From the NCBI GenBank assembly GCA_903857865.1, contig CAIOGO010000020.1, forward strand, positions 231,064-295,063: a stretch of 64,000 bases of DNA, given 5' to 3'. Each line of letters begins with the position of its first letter. The first letter of the stretch is position 1. This document shows positions 8,397 through 17,344 of this stretch, piece by piece. The translations under genes were made by a program, and so were the position numbers. This DNA is from an uncultured bacterium. GTDB lineage: Bacteria; Bipolaricaulota; Bipolaricaulia; UBA7950; UBA9294. Under the pieces are notes generated by a model, which had not been told where the DNA came from, ran no database searches, and saw only the letters and a program-made list of their open reading frames with translations.

Positions 8397-9323
8397 CTAT
8401 TTCCGCGCCGTCTTGGCGAACTCGATGACGATTCGTGCGACCTCGTCGCCCACCCTGGCCTGAGCTTCCTCGGTCGCCGCTCCGATGTGGGGGGTGAGCG
8501 AAACGTTCGTCTGCCGGAGCAAGGGGTCGTCGGCCGCCGGCGGCTCGGTCGCGAAGACGTCGAGCGCTGCGCCTGCCACCTTGCCCGTCTCGAGCGCCCG
8601 CACGAGGGCAGCCTCGTCGACAACTCCACCGCGGGCGCAGTTGACGATACGTACCCCCGGCTTCATCTGCGCGAATTCCTTCTCCCCGATCGTCGCACCG
8701 ACGGCCGGATCGTACGGAATGTGAAGTGAGATGAAGTCACTCCGGCCCAACAAGTCGCCGAGCGGGACAAAGCGCGTGATCCCGGGAAGCGGGCTTGCCG
8801 TGAGCACCGCATCGTAGCACAGCACGGTCATTCCCAACCCGTGCGCCTTGCGCGCGAGGGATTGGCCGATGCGCCCGATGCCGATGATGCCGAGCGTCTT
8901 CCCCTCGATCTCCACGCCCTCGAGCTGCTTCTTCTCCCACTTGCCGGCCTTCGTCGATGCCGTGCCGCGTCCAATGTGCCTCGCCAGCGAGAGCATGTGG
9001 CCGAGCGCCAATTCGGCGACCGAGTTCGAGCTTGCGCCGGGTGTGTTGCGCACCTCGATGCCCTTCGCGCGCGCGTGGGCAGCATCGACGTTGTCCAGCC
9101 CCACGCCGGCGCGGACGATCAGCTTCAGACGCTTGCCCGCATCGATGACCTCCGCGCGGACCTTCGTCGCGCTTCGCACGACGATCGCGTCGTACTCGAC
9201 GATCTCGCGCACGAGCGCCTCGGGAGTGAGACTCGTCCGCTCGTCCACGATGAGGCCGGCTTCACGCATTGCCTTCGCGGCGCCCGCGTCGAGCGGGTCC
9301 GAGGCGAGGACCTTGAATGTCAT
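8397..9323 (-). CDS. serA: D-3-phosphoglycerate dehydrogenase, short form
   Basis: A 308-aa NAD-dependent D-2-hydroxyacid dehydrogenase, most likely the first enzyme of the phosphorylated serine pathway (3-phosphoglycerate to 3-phosphohydroxypyruvate). It has the NAD-binding GKTLGIIGIGRIGQSLARKA, the substrate-binding RAGVGLDNVD and RNTPGASSNSVAEL, the Arg of NCARGGVVDE, and the catalytic His in LTPHIGAATEE. It ends after the catalytic fold and has no ACT or ASB regulatory domain, so serine feedback through ACT is not expected. GGAGGAG precedes the ATG. The aminotransferase gene ends 11 bases upstream, giving an operon with DUF1015. A different hydroxyacid substrate cannot be excluded from sequence alone, but context favours SerA. 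Confidence 0.88.
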   Translation of the reverse strand: MTFKVLASDPLDAGAAKAMREAGLIVDERTSLTPEALVREIVEYDAIVVRSATKVRAEVIDAGKRLKLIVRAGVGLDNVDAAHARAKGIEVRNTPGASSNSVAELALGHMLSLARHIGRGTASTKAGKWEKKQLEGVEIEGKTLGIIGIGRIGQSLARKAHGLGMTVLCYDAVLTASPLPGITRFVPLGDLLGRSDFISLHIPYDPAVGATIGEKEFAQMKPGVRIVNCARGGVVDEAALVRALETGKVAGAALDVFATEPPAADDPLLRQTNVSLTPHIGAATEEAQARVGDEVARIVIEFAKTARK

Positions 9324-9334
9324 GTACTCCTCCT

Positions 9335-10402
9335 CTAGAGCCCGACGATGGTCTCGATCGCGCGCAGGAGACCGTAGATCTGATCGATCTGGACGTCGCC
9401 CATGTGGGCGATCCGGAAGGTCTTTCCCTTGAGATCGCCATACCCGTTCTCGATCCGAGCGTTGTAGTCGTTGACCAGCGATTTGATCATCGCCGACGCG
9501 TCGATCTCGCGCGTGTTCTTGATGCAGGTCAGGGTCTGCGACCAGTACCCCTTCTCCGGGTAGATGTCGAAGTGCTTCTTCGCCCACGTCTGCACGACGG
9601 CCGCCATCTTGGCGTGACGGACGAAGCGATTCTCGATCCCCTCCACGACGATCGCATCGAGCTGCGCGTCGAGGGCGAACATCTGGGGAATCGCAGGCGT
9701 AGCCGGGGTTTGATTCTTCTGATGGAACTTGTACATATCCGGCAGGTTGAAGTAGAAACTGCGCGGCGGCACGTGCTTCGCGCGTTCGAGCGCCCGCGCG
9801 CTCACCGCGGCGACCGCGAGGCCGGGAGGAAGCGCGAACGCCTTCTGCACTCCCGCGAGAACGTAGTCGATTCCCCACGCGTCGGTGTCGATCTTCGCGC
9901 CCGCCATGCCGCTTACGGCGTCGACGAGGAGGTAGACGTCCGGGTACTGTCGAACCACCTCCGCGATCGCCTGGAGGGGGTTCATCATTCCTGTCGACGT
10001 CTCGTTGAACACGAGAGCTACGGCGTCGTACTTGCCCGTCCGCAGCTGCGCGTCGACCATCTCGGGCTTGATGGCGGTGTCCCAAGGGATTTCGAACGCA
10101 TCGCAAGGGACGCCGTTGCCGACGGTGATCTCGTGCCACCGCTTCGAGAACGCCCCGTTCACCAGGTTGAGGCAGCGTTTCGCGACCAGGTTCGTCACCG
10201 CGGCCTCCATCGCTCCGGTCGAAGAGGCGGTGAAGAGGAGTACGGGATTCTCGGTGTAGAGGATCTTTTGCAGCTTCGGCTGGATGCGCGCGTACAGTTC
10301 CGAGAACTCGGGCGATCGATGGTGGATCTGCGGCGTCGCGAGTTCCTTCAGGATCTCCGGCCGGACCTCGGTCGGGCCCGGCGTGAAGAGACGCTTGAAC
10401 AT
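9335..10402 (-). CDS. Class V aminotransferase (alanine/serine-glyoxylate or phosphoserine type)
   Basis: A 355-aa PLP enzyme of aminotransferase class V. It begins FTPGPTEVRPEIL, carries the cofactor-contacting FTASSTGAMEAAV, NETSTGMMNPL and DAVSGMAGAKID segments, and the PLP lysine in AGVQKAFALPPGLA. This subfamily includes serine-pyruvate, serine-glyoxylate and alanine-glyoxylate transaminases. In several anaerobes and archaea a member next to serA serves as the phosphohydroxypyruvate transaminase. Since it is the first gene of an operon with serA, the phosphoserine step is the likely role (inference). The start at 10402 has GGAGGGAACC directly before the ATG, better than an in-frame codon 12 bases upstream. 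Confidence 0.88.
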   Translation of the reverse strand: MFKRLFTPGPTEVRPEILKELATPQIHHRSPEFSELYARIQPKLQKILYTENPVLLFTASSTGAMEAAVTNLVAKRCLNLVNGAFSKRWHEITVGNGVPCDAFEIPWDTAIKPEMVDAQLRTGKYDAVALVFNETSTGMMNPLQAIAEVVRQYPDVYLLVDAVSGMAGAKIDTDAWGIDYVLAGVQKAFALPPGLAVAAVSARALERAKHVPPRSFYFNLPDMYKFHQKNQTPATPAIPQMFALDAQLDAIVVEGIENRFVRHAKMAAVVQTWAKKHFDIYPEKGYWSQTLTCIKNTREIDASAMIKSLVNDYNARIENGYGDLKGKTFRIAHMGDVQIDQIYGLLRAIETIVGL

Positions 10403-10495
10403 GGTTCCCTCCATGCGAACGGACGTTTCGTCGCTCGATGAGCATACTCCAGCCCCCTACCCGTCGCAACAGAAGCTGCTCCCACAAGCGACCGC

Positions 10496-10525
10496 TTGGA
10501 TGTCGTCCCCGGCCGGGATTAGAAT
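10496..10525 (+). promoter_or_regulatory. Predicted promoter of lemA-DUF2207
   Basis: TTGGAT (10496-10501) and TAGAAT (10520-10525) with an 18-base spacer, 28 bases before the lemA start, in the gap between divergent genes. The match is moderate. Confidence 0.4.
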
Positions 10526-10552
10526 CCGATCGTTCCGCGAGAAGGAGGGGAC

Positions 10553-11110
10553 ATGTCACTTGGGGTCATCATTGTTCTAGCGGTACTCGCCGTCGTCCTT
10601 CTGTGGGCGGTGGCCGTCTACAACCGATTCGTGGGGCTGCGCGTCCGCGCCGAGGAGTCCTGGCGCGACGTCGACACCCAGCTGAAGCGACGGTGGGACC
10701 TGATTCCCAATGTCGTCGAGGCCGTCAAGGGCTATGCCACCCACGAGCGCGAGGTGTTCGAGCGGGTGACGCAGGCTCGCGCCCGCGCGCAGTCCGCGGC
10801 TACGCCGAAAGAGCAGGAGGCGGCCGAAGCTCAGTTGCGCGGCGCGATGCTCAACCTGTTCGCCGTCGCTGAGGCCTATCCAGAGCTGAAGGCGAACGAG
10901 GGCTTCCTTCAACTGCAGAGCTCTCTCGGCGAGCTCGAAGACGCAATCCAGAAGTCGCGCCGCTACTACAACGCCATCGTGCGCGAGTTCAACACGGCGC
11001 TCCAGGTCTTCCCGGGCAGCTTGGTCGCCGGCATCTTCGGCTTCAAGCCGCGCGAGTTCTTCACCCTCGAGGATGAGGCGCAGCGCGAGGCACCGAAGGT
11101 CAAGTTCTAA
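10553..11110 (+). CDS. LemA family protein
   Basis: A 185-aa membrane-anchored LemA-family protein. It has one N-terminal transmembrane helix (VIIVLAVLAVVLLWAVAVYN) and then the family signature RFVGLRVRAEESWRDVDTQLKRRWDLIPNVVEAVKGYATHE in separate conserved blocks, followed by long helices ending FGFKPREFFTLEDE. Function of the family is poorly defined. It is often paired with a DUF2207 or TPM-domain membrane protein, as here, where the stop and next start share TAATG. GGAGGGG precedes the ATG. Envelope location is inferred from the helix. Confidence 0.92.
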   Translation: MSLGVIIVLAVLAVVLLWAVAVYNRFVGLRVRAEESWRDVDTQLKRRWDLIPNVVEAVKGYATHEREVFERVTQARARAQSAATPKEQEAAEAQLRGAMLNLFAVAEAYPELKANEGFLQLQSSLGELEDAIQKSRRYYNAIVREFNTALQVFPGSLVAGIFGFKPREFFTLEDEAQREAPKVKF

Positions 11111-12858
11111 TGCGTTCCCTGGTGCTCGGCGCGATTGCCGTCCTGCTCGTCGGCCTTTCGGTCTCGGCATCTCTCTACATCCAGAACTTCGACGCCGCCA
11201 TCGAACTGACTCCGGCCGGCGAACTGCGGGTGGTGGAGACGCTAACCGTCGTCTTCCTCTCCGAGCATCACGGAGTCGAACGGTTCATCCCAGTCTCCTA
11301 TGAGAGCCCCTTGGGGACCCGCGTGACGATAGATCTGCGTCTCGGCGAGGTGACGCTCGACGGGCAAAGCGTACCCGTCCAGACGAGTCGTTCCGGAGGA
11401 AGACAGTACGTGCGGATCGGCGACCCCGACACGACGCTCACGGGGACTCACGTCTATCGGATCGCCTACTCGGCCGGCCGGGTGCTCCTCTTCCACGATG
11501 ACTACTTGCAGCTCTACTGGAACGTCACCGGGAACGACTGGGAGATCCCGATCCGCCAAACTGCGGCGACGCTGACGCTGCCATCCGAGGTCTCCCCCGA
11601 GAATGTGAGCGCGACGAGCTACGTGGGCTCCGCGGGGAGCACGGCGAGGGGGCAGACCGCAACCGCCGATGCCTCGGGCCGCTTCTCGTTCGCCGCCGGC
11701 GCGCTCAACCCCGGTTCCGGCCTCACGATCGACGTGGCCATCCCACGCAGTCTCCTCCCCATCAGCCCGCCGACGTTCGCTCAGAACCTCGCCCGCTTCC
11801 TGTGGGACAACAAGCTCGCGGTCCTGCCGATCGTCACGTTGATCGTCATGTTTGTCCTCTGGTACCGCCTGGGTCGCGACCCGCGAAAGGGCGTGATCGC
11901 CCCGGCGTTCGAGCCGCCGTCCGACCTCGGACCCGGCGCGGCCGGAGTCCTCGTCGACGACCGCATGGACCTCCGCGATGTCTCCGCCATGGTCATCGGC
12001 CTGGCCGTAGGTGGCTACCTATCTATCCGCGATGACGCGCTGGCTAGTGACTCGCTTGCCGACAAGGCACGCGCCTGGGTCGGCGGGTCGCGCGGATCCT
12101 ACACGTTCGTTCGCGGTCGCCGGAGCCCCGACGAGCTGTCCGCCGCGGAGCGGGCGCTCTACGACGCGATCTTCCCGACCGCCGAGACGAAGGAGATGCC
12201 GCTCGACTCGCTTGAGAACCGCTTCTACAAGCACCTGCCGACCATTCGCGTTCGGCTGTTCGACGAGCTGATCCAGAAAAGGCTCTACACTCAGAACCCG
12301 GAGCGCACTCGCGCTGCCTACGCAGGGTGGGGCGGCGCTCTCGTCGCCGCCGGCGTGGGCCTCGGCTTCGTCACCTCGTCTCTCTACGTCGCCGTGGCGC
12401 TCGGACTGTCTGGGCTCGTTGTCCTCGCGTTCTCGCCGATCATGCCGCGCAAGACGCAGAAGGGCGTGGCCGCCCTCGTCGACGTCCTCGGCCTCGCGGA
12501 GTACATCCACCGCGCCGAGGTCGATCGGATCGAGTTCACCGACGCGCCGGCGAAGAGCCCCGAACGGTTCGAAAAGCTGCTTCCCTACGCCGTCGCGCTC
12601 GGCCTCACGTCGATTTGGGTGCGCCAATTCGAAGGACTTCTGCGCGAACCGCCGCAGTGGTACACGGGCGCGCCGACGTTCAATAGTGCCCTCTTTGCCC
12701 TCTCGCTCGGGCGTCTCTCGGCGGGAATGCAGAGCACGTTCGTTTCGGCGCCTCGCACCGCTCCGTCGAGCGGTCGGTCCGCGTGGAGCGGGCACAGCAC
12801 GTTTGGCGGCGGTTTCTCCGGTGGGGGATTCGGCGGCGGCGGCGGCCGCGGGTGGTAG
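11110..12858 (+). CDS. DUF2207 membrane protein with Gly-rich tail
   Basis: A 582-aa membrane protein of the DUF2207 (YciQ-like) family. An N-terminal signal/anchor helix is followed by an extracytoplasmic beta-domain (INFD-type start QNFDAAIELTPAGELRVVE, DDYLQLYWNVTGNDWEIPI). Then come a central transmembrane helix (LAVLPIVTLIVMFVLWY), a cytoplasmic segment, and two more helices (GGALVAAGVGLGFVTSSLYVAVALGLSGLVVL). The tail GGGFSGGGFGGGGGRGW is the Ser/Gly-rich end typical of this family. The start overlaps the lemA stop, so translation is probably coupled. The molecular role is unknown; the LemA pairing suggests an envelope function. Confidence 0.88.
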   Translation: MRSLVLGAIAVLLVGLSVSASLYIQNFDAAIELTPAGELRVVETLTVVFLSEHHGVERFIPVSYESPLGTRVTIDLRLGEVTLDGQSVPVQTSRSGGRQYVRIGDPDTTLTGTHVYRIAYSAGRVLLFHDDYLQLYWNVTGNDWEIPIRQTAATLTLPSEVSPENVSATSYVGSAGSTARGQTATADASGRFSFAAGALNPGSGLTIDVAIPRSLLPISPPTFAQNLARFLWDNKLAVLPIVTLIVMFVLWYRLGRDPRKGVIAPAFEPPSDLGPGAAGVLVDDRMDLRDVSAMVIGLAVGGYLSIRDDALASDSLADKARAWVGGSRGSYTFVRGRRSPDELSAAERALYDAIFPTAETKEMPLDSLENRFYKHLPTIRVRLFDELIQKRLYTQNPERTRAAYAGWGGALVAAGVGLGFVTSSLYVAVALGLSGLVVLAFSPIMPRKTQKGVAALVDVLGLAEYIHRAEVDRIEFTDAPAKSPERFEKLLPYAVALGLTSIWVRQFEGLLREPPQWYTGAPTFNSALFALSLGRLSAGMQSTFVSAPRTAPSSGRSAWSGHSTFGGGFSGGGFGGGGGRGW

Positions 12859-12910
12859 ACCTGCACGTTCAACCAGAATCGAGTACGATGTGCCAAAGAA
12901 AGGGTGGTCG

Positions 12911-13516
12911 ATGAACGCACGTCGCCGAGCTTGGATGATCGCAGTCGTCGTTGCTGGCGCCGCGGCTGTCTGTGTTGGCGCGGCTGAGATTCCGGCCGGC
13001 GTCGTCTATTGGAGTGACCATGCCCTTTGCTGGAGCGACTTCTGCGCTACGCCTCCAGCCGGTGTCGGGCAGTCAAACTGGGTCGCGTCGCCGAAGTTGG
13101 TCATTAGCTGGTCGGCGACCTTCACGGCGGCGCGCAAAGGGACGACGTGGACGGCCACAGTGACCTCGCTCACGGTCGCGAACTACGTCGATCCTGCGAG
13201 CTCGTGGGCCGTTCCGTCGCGCACGTCGGCCGAGGCACTCCACCACGAACAGCTCCATTTCGATCTCCACGAGGTCTACCGCCGACTCCTGGAGAACACG
13301 CTCCGTCCCATGTCGTGTCAGGGGAGCACCGACTCCGCCAGTCTAAAGGCGTTGAATGGCCTTCTCAACTCCACCAGCGCCGCGATACTCGGGCGGGCCG
13401 AATCGGTACAGCTTGCGTTCGACAGCGAGAGCGCGCACGGCACCGACCTACGGACCCAGGCCGTGTGGGAAGATCGCATCGCTGACTGGCTCGCAAATCC
13501 GGCCTCGGCACCCTAG
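12911..13516 (+). CDS. Exported putative zinc protease, DUF922-like
   Basis: A 201-aa exported protein. The signal peptide is MNARRRAWMIAVVVAGAAAV-CVGA. The core contains H112-E113-x-x-H116 followed by FD (ALHHEQLHFDLHE), the metal-binding motif of DUF922 predicted secreted Zn-dependent proteases. The preceding WSATFTAARKGTTWTATVTSL segment and a one-sided charged C-terminal helix also fit. The ATG lies behind AGGGTGG and 52 bases after the DUF2207 stop, so it may share that transcript. Substrate unknown. Confidence 0.75.
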   Translation: MNARRRAWMIAVVVAGAAAVCVGAAEIPAGVVYWSDHALCWSDFCATPPAGVGQSNWVASPKLVISWSATFTAARKGTTWTATVTSLTVANYVDPASSWAVPSRTSAEALHHEQLHFDLHEVYRRLLENTLRPMSCQGSTDSASLKALNGLLNSTSAAILGRAESVQLAFDSESAHGTDLRTQAVWEDRIADWLANPASAP

Positions 13517-13520
13517 GGAA

Positions 13521-13622
13521 ATCCCTTCCCATCGGATGCGATCTCCCAGGGAGGTACCGCAGCGTCATAGGCGGATCCTTCTCATCGGAGTCGATCCCTA
13601 GGGAGGTCACCGCAGCGCCATC
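13521..13622 (+). repeat. Two imperfect direct repeats between convergent genes
   Basis: Two copies of a roughly 48-base unit, offset by 53 bases, centred on ATCGGAtgCGATC(T)CCcAGGGAGGT and ATCGGAgtCGATCCCtAGGGAGGT, each continuing into ACCGCAGCG(T/C)CAT. Each has a small CCC-AGGGA palindrome. The whole 13517-13851 gap holds no convincing gene; apart from these repeats and the hairpin at 13801 I see nothing else in it. Confidence 0.65.
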
Positions 13623-13800
13623 TCTCTCCACAGCCAATCCCCGACGGACGCCTCACTTCGCTGCCAGCGTGACCGCGCGGGCAGCCTCACTCCTTGGGGG
13701 AGGAGGGCAAGCGAAACCCCGAGCCGAGGCGCAGGTACATAGAACGTACAGGACGACATGCCAGCCTCCTCCTGTGCGAGACACCTCTTTCACGCCGAAC

Positions 13801-13824
13801 GGGGTGGCCTACCGAGGCCGCCCC
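13801..13824. terminator. Hairpin between convergent genes
   Basis: GGGGTGGCCT-accg-AGGCCGCCCC forms a 10-bp stem (one G-T pair) with a 4-base loop. It lies 28 bases beyond the hypF stop and between convergent transcription units. No T-run follows, so it is at best a weak bidirectional terminator. Confidence 0.4.
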
Positions 13825-13851
13825 GCCTCCATGTCTGGCTTGCGGTGCACC

Positions 13852-16128
13852 TCACGTCACTCGATCCGCCTTGAAATGCCATCCCGCGCCGACGAAGGCC
13901 GCTTGTCCGAAGGAGATGCCCCCGTCACCGCACGGGGCCCACTCGTTGGCTACAATTCGGAGTCCCGCCGCTTCGACTTGCCGACGGAAGGCGGTCGCGA
14001 TGGCATCATTCACCGCCACGCCCCCCGAGAGGCAAACGACGCCGATGCCTAGATCCCTCGCGACACGGACGGCCGCAGCGGCCACCCCCCGCGCCAACAT
14101 ACTTTGCGCCGTTGCGGCGATGTCGGCGAGCGGCGCACCCTTCGTCATCTCCACGAGGGTGGCGAAGCCCGACACGAGATCCACTTCGAGCCGTCCTTCC
14201 ACCTCACCGAGCGGAACCTCCACGCCGCGCGCAATCCCTCCGCGGGCCGCCGCCTCCAACCTCATCGCCGGCTCTCCCTCATACGTCCTCTCGCGGCAGA
14301 GGCCGATCCACGCCGCCACCGCATCGAGGAAGCGACCGCCGCTCGTCGTCCACGGTGCGTTGACTCCATGTTCGATCTGATACACCACGGCGTCGGCCGC
14401 TTCTCGCGACAGGTCGCGGCGCTCCAGCTCCTCGCGCAGCGCACCCTCGGACATGCCGCTTGCGGCGAGGTAGCCGGCGGCCGCGCGCAGCGGGAATCGA
14501 GTCGCCGCATCGCCACCCGGCAGACGGACCGGCCGCAGCGACCCGACTCGCTCCACCCCTCGTCCACGCCCGACGAATACCTCGCCGCCCCACGCCGTGC
14601 CGTCGCCACCGTACCCGTATCCATCGAGCACGACGCCGACCGCGTCGTCAAGATGGCGCTCGGCCATCGTTCCGACGAAGTGGGCCACATGGTGTTGCAC
14701 GGCGACGACTCGGCCACCGCTTGTCTCTGCGAGGTCGCGCGCAAGACGCGTCGTCATGAATTGTGGATGGGCGTCGCACGCAATCAAGCGTGGGCTCTCC
14801 ACACCCACGAGTCGCTCGAGGTGGTCGATCGCCTCGCGCAGGAACTCCAACGACTCGAGGTTGTTGACGGAACCGATGTGTTGCGAAAGAGTGATCGCCC
14901 CATCGTCGTACAAGGCGAACGCGACCCCGGTCTCCGGCCCAAGGGCGAGAATCGACTGCCGCCCAAGATCGATCGGGAATCCCTGCGGCGTGTACCCCCT
15001 CGACCGGCGCAGGAAGACGCTACGCCCGCCGGAACGCCGGATCACCGAGTCGTCGCAACGGGCGACGATGCGCCGATCGTGCAAGAGCCTGTGGTCCGCG
15101 ATTCCTTGCAGCCGGCGCTCGATCTCGCCGTTGTCGATCAGCATCGGCCGCCCGGGCAGGTTGGCGCTCGTCATCACGAGCGGGCCGCGAAACCGGTCCA
15201 AGATGAGAACGTGAAGCCCCGTGTACGGAAGCATCACGCCGACCGAGTCGAGGCCGGGCGCAAGCTCTGCCGCGAGCACTCCCGGCTTCCGGCGCACCAC
15301 GACGATGGGACGCTCGGGACGCTCGAGAACGTCCATCTCTTCAACCTCGACCCGAGCGAACGTCCCGACGTCCTCCCCGAGAGCCATCACCGCGAACGGC
15401 TGCGCCGAGCGCCCGAGCCGCACCCGCAGCAGGCGGACGGCGTTGGCGTTCGCCGCATCGCAGGCAATGTGAGTTCCGCCGAGACCCTTGATCGCCACGA
15501 TCTCACCGCGGCGGAGCGCGCTCACGGCACGGGCCACCGCCTCCTCCTCCGTCCCATCGAAGGCGAGCCGAGGCCCGCACGCTGCGCACGCCGTGGTCTG
15601 GGCGTGGTATCGACGATCCGATGGATTCCTGTACTCCGCCGCACAGTCGGGACACAGGGGGAACTCCCGCATCGATGTCTGAGGACGATCGTAGGGCAGT
15701 CCCTCAATCACGGTGAAGCGGGGGCCGCAGTCGGTGCAGCTCGTGGCCCAGTAGTCTGCGTAGCGCCCACTCCCACGCACGTCGACAACGCACGCCGGAC
15801 AGATTGACGTATCCGGCGGAATGGATCCGCCCGCGGCAGGGGATTCGACGGACGGGGCAATGGCGAACGTCGAGTCCCCGACGGGGGCAAGCGCCTCCTC
15901 GATGATCGACGCGATGCTCGCGAGCTGCGGCGGGCGAGAGCGCAACGTCTCAAGGAACTCGTCGACGGAGCCCTCGCTCCCCTCCACCACGATCTCGACT
16001 CCCGAGTCCCCGCGATTGCAGACGAAGCCCCCCAGCCCGAGGGACACCGCCATCCGGTAGACAAACGGGCGGAATCCGACGCCCTGCACAACACCACGAA
16101 CGATAAGGCGCCGCCTCACGCGGTTCAT
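13852..16128 (-). CDS. hypF: Carbamoyltransferase HypF, hydrogenase maturation
   Basis: A 758-aa HypF that uses carbamoyl phosphate and ATP to make the thiocarbamate donor for the cyanide ligands of [NiFe]-hydrogenase. The domain order is complete: N-terminal acylphosphatase-like domain (LIVRGVVQGVGFRPFVYRMA), two zinc-finger pairs (CPACVVD, CTDCGPRF, CPDCAAEY, CAACGPRL), a YrdC-like domain (RRGEIVAIKGLGGTHIACDA), and a Kae1-like C-terminal domain with VQHHVAHFVGTM metal ligands and CLSGGVAVND near the end. The ATGA overlap with hypA shows co-translation in a hypB-hypA-hypF operon. No hydrogenase structural genes or hypCDE are in this window. Confidence 0.96.
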   Translation of the reverse strand: MNRVRRRLIVRGVVQGVGFRPFVYRMAVSLGLGGFVCNRGDSGVEIVVEGSEGSVDEFLETLRSRPPQLASIASIIEEALAPVGDSTFAIAPSVESPAAGGSIPPDTSICPACVVDVRGSGRYADYWATSCTDCGPRFTVIEGLPYDRPQTSMREFPLCPDCAAEYRNPSDRRYHAQTTACAACGPRLAFDGTEEEAVARAVSALRRGEIVAIKGLGGTHIACDAANANAVRLLRVRLGRSAQPFAVMALGEDVGTFARVEVEEMDVLERPERPIVVVRRKPGVLAAELAPGLDSVGVMLPYTGLHVLILDRFRGPLVMTSANLPGRPMLIDNGEIERRLQGIADHRLLHDRRIVARCDDSVIRRSGGRSVFLRRSRGYTPQGFPIDLGRQSILALGPETGVAFALYDDGAITLSQHIGSVNNLESLEFLREAIDHLERLVGVESPRLIACDAHPQFMTTRLARDLAETSGGRVVAVQHHVAHFVGTMAERHLDDAVGVVLDGYGYGGDGTAWGGEVFVGRGRGVERVGSLRPVRLPGGDAATRFPLRAAAGYLAASGMSEGALREELERRDLSREAADAVVYQIEHGVNAPWTTSGGRFLDAVAAWIGLCRERTYEGEPAMRLEAAARGGIARGVEVPLGEVEGRLEVDLVSGFATLVEMTKGAPLADIAATAQSMLARGVAAAAVRVARDLGIGVVCLSGGVAVNDAIATAFRRQVEAAGLRIVANEWAPCGDGGISFGQAAFVGAGWHFKADRVT

Positions 16129-16520
16129 TGCACGCCGCCCGACGGCGGCACGTCGTCCTTGATGGCGACGCGGTCGACGTAGAGCTCACGGCCGCAGACG
16201 ACGGACACGGCAGCGCCGCAGCGGGGGCATGCGAGGACAGGAATCGCAAAGTGCCCGCCCTCGTCCCCGTAGTACGTTGACGCTCCCTCGTACGAACATG
16301 CGGCACAGCCCACGACGGCCGCGACGCTCTCGACGACAAGCCGGGCGCTTTCCAGCCGCGTCCCCCGCGAGAGGAGCTCGAACGCGTTCTCGAGCGCCCG
16401 ATCCGACAGGATGCGTAGCTCTCCCTTCCGCACGAAAACGGCCGATACCTCCCCAGGGATCGTCTCGAGGCGCGGCAGGAGGGACGTGATGAGCTCGTCT
16501 ACCACTGCGTATTCGTGCAT
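16125..16520 (-). CDS. hypA: Hydrogenase nickel insertion protein HypA
   Basis: A 131-aa nickel metallochaperone working with HypB to insert Ni into hydrogenase. The N-terminal MHE supplies the conserved His2 nickel ligand. The C-terminal half has the structural zinc site formed by two CxxC pairs (CAAC and CPRC) separated by an aromatic/acidic loop. The start lies inside the 3' end of hypB (22-base overlap) and its stop overlaps hypF by ATGA, so the three are one translationally linked unit. The ribosome binding site is weak, consistent with coupling. Confidence 0.93.
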   Translation of the reverse strand: MHEYAVVDELITSLLPRLETIPGEVSAVFVRKGELRILSDRALENAFELLSRGTRLESARLVVESVAAVVGCAACSYEGASTYYGDEGGHFAIPVLACPRCGAAVSVVCGRELYVDRVAIKDDVPPSGGVQ

Positions 16521-17164
16521 GGGAACCCCAGCAGCGCAAGAACCTCGTCGACTCCCCGTCCGCCCTTGGCTTCGGTGAGCACGATCTTCCCGTGCGGGTT
16601 GATGGCGGCGTAGTCGGCGACCAGGCGTTGGGGATCCACGCCTACTGCCGCGGCAAGATCCACCTTGTTGACGACGACGAGGTCGGTCTGCGCGAAGATC
16701 TTCGGGTGCTTGCGCACCATGTCGTCGCCCTCTGTCACGGAGATGACGACGATCTCGCGCTCCGTGCCCAGCGGGAAGTCGGCGGGACAAATCAGGTTGC
16801 CGACGTTCTCCACGAACAGCACGTCCAGTTCGCCCAACGGAAGATCATCCAGCGCGTGGTCCACCGTGTGCGCGTCGAGATGGCAGTCGTCCTGGGTGTT
16901 GATGTTCACCGAGCAGGCCCCCTTCGCGAGGAAGCGACGGTGATCGTCATCGCCCGCCGAGTCCGCAGCGATCGTGCCCACGCGCAATCCCTCGCCTTGG
17001 AGCCGGACAATGGCTCGTTCGATGAGCGTTGTCTTTCCGCTACCGATCGCGCCGAGCACGCTGACCGACCGAATCCCATGCTCGCGCAGCTTCTTGTAGT
17101 TCGCCTCCGCAAGCTCCAACTGACGACCCAGGATGTCCTCGCCCTTGAATCGCACGTCGTGCAT
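16499..17164 (-). CDS. hypB: Hydrogenase nickel incorporation GTPase HypB
   Basis: A 221-aa SIMIBI-class GTPase needed for nickel insertion into hydrogenase. It has the P-loop GAIGSGKTT, the metal-site CHLDAH loop, the switch region ENVGNLICPADF and the base-specificity motif VVNKVDLA. The protein lacks the N-terminal His-rich nickel-storage stretch of some HypB proteins and starts directly with the GTPase fold. CGGAGGGGGAT precedes the ATG at 17164, and a longer frame upstream has no coding character. It is the first gene of hypB-hypA-hypF. Confidence 0.95.
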   Translation of the reverse strand: MHDVRFKGEDILGRQLELAEANYKKLREHGIRSVSVLGAIGSGKTTLIERAIVRLQGEGLRVGTIAADSAGDDDHRRFLAKGACSVNINTQDDCHLDAHTVDHALDDLPLGELDVLFVENVGNLICPADFPLGTEREIVVISVTEGDDMVRKHPKIFAQTDLVVVNKVDLAAAVGVDPQRLVADYAAINPHGKIVLTEAKGGRGVDEVLALLGFPCTNTQW

Positions 17165-17344
17165 ATCCCCCTCCGTCTCCAAGCGAATGATAGGCCGCGC
17201 GCAGAAGGCCCGCCAACTGCGTGCCAGCCGAGGCTCGCACCCGGGTCGGCGGGTACATGGGCGGGCGGCGAAACGCATTCCGCGTACAATCGCCATCGCG
17301 CTGCGCGGCCAGATCGATGGTTCGCCAGGCAGGAGGTCACGAGA

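Noticed and set aside
14104-15807. Long plus-strand frame opposite hypF
   Set aside because: Low-complexity Arg/His-rich translation; hypF on the other strand has full domain structure.
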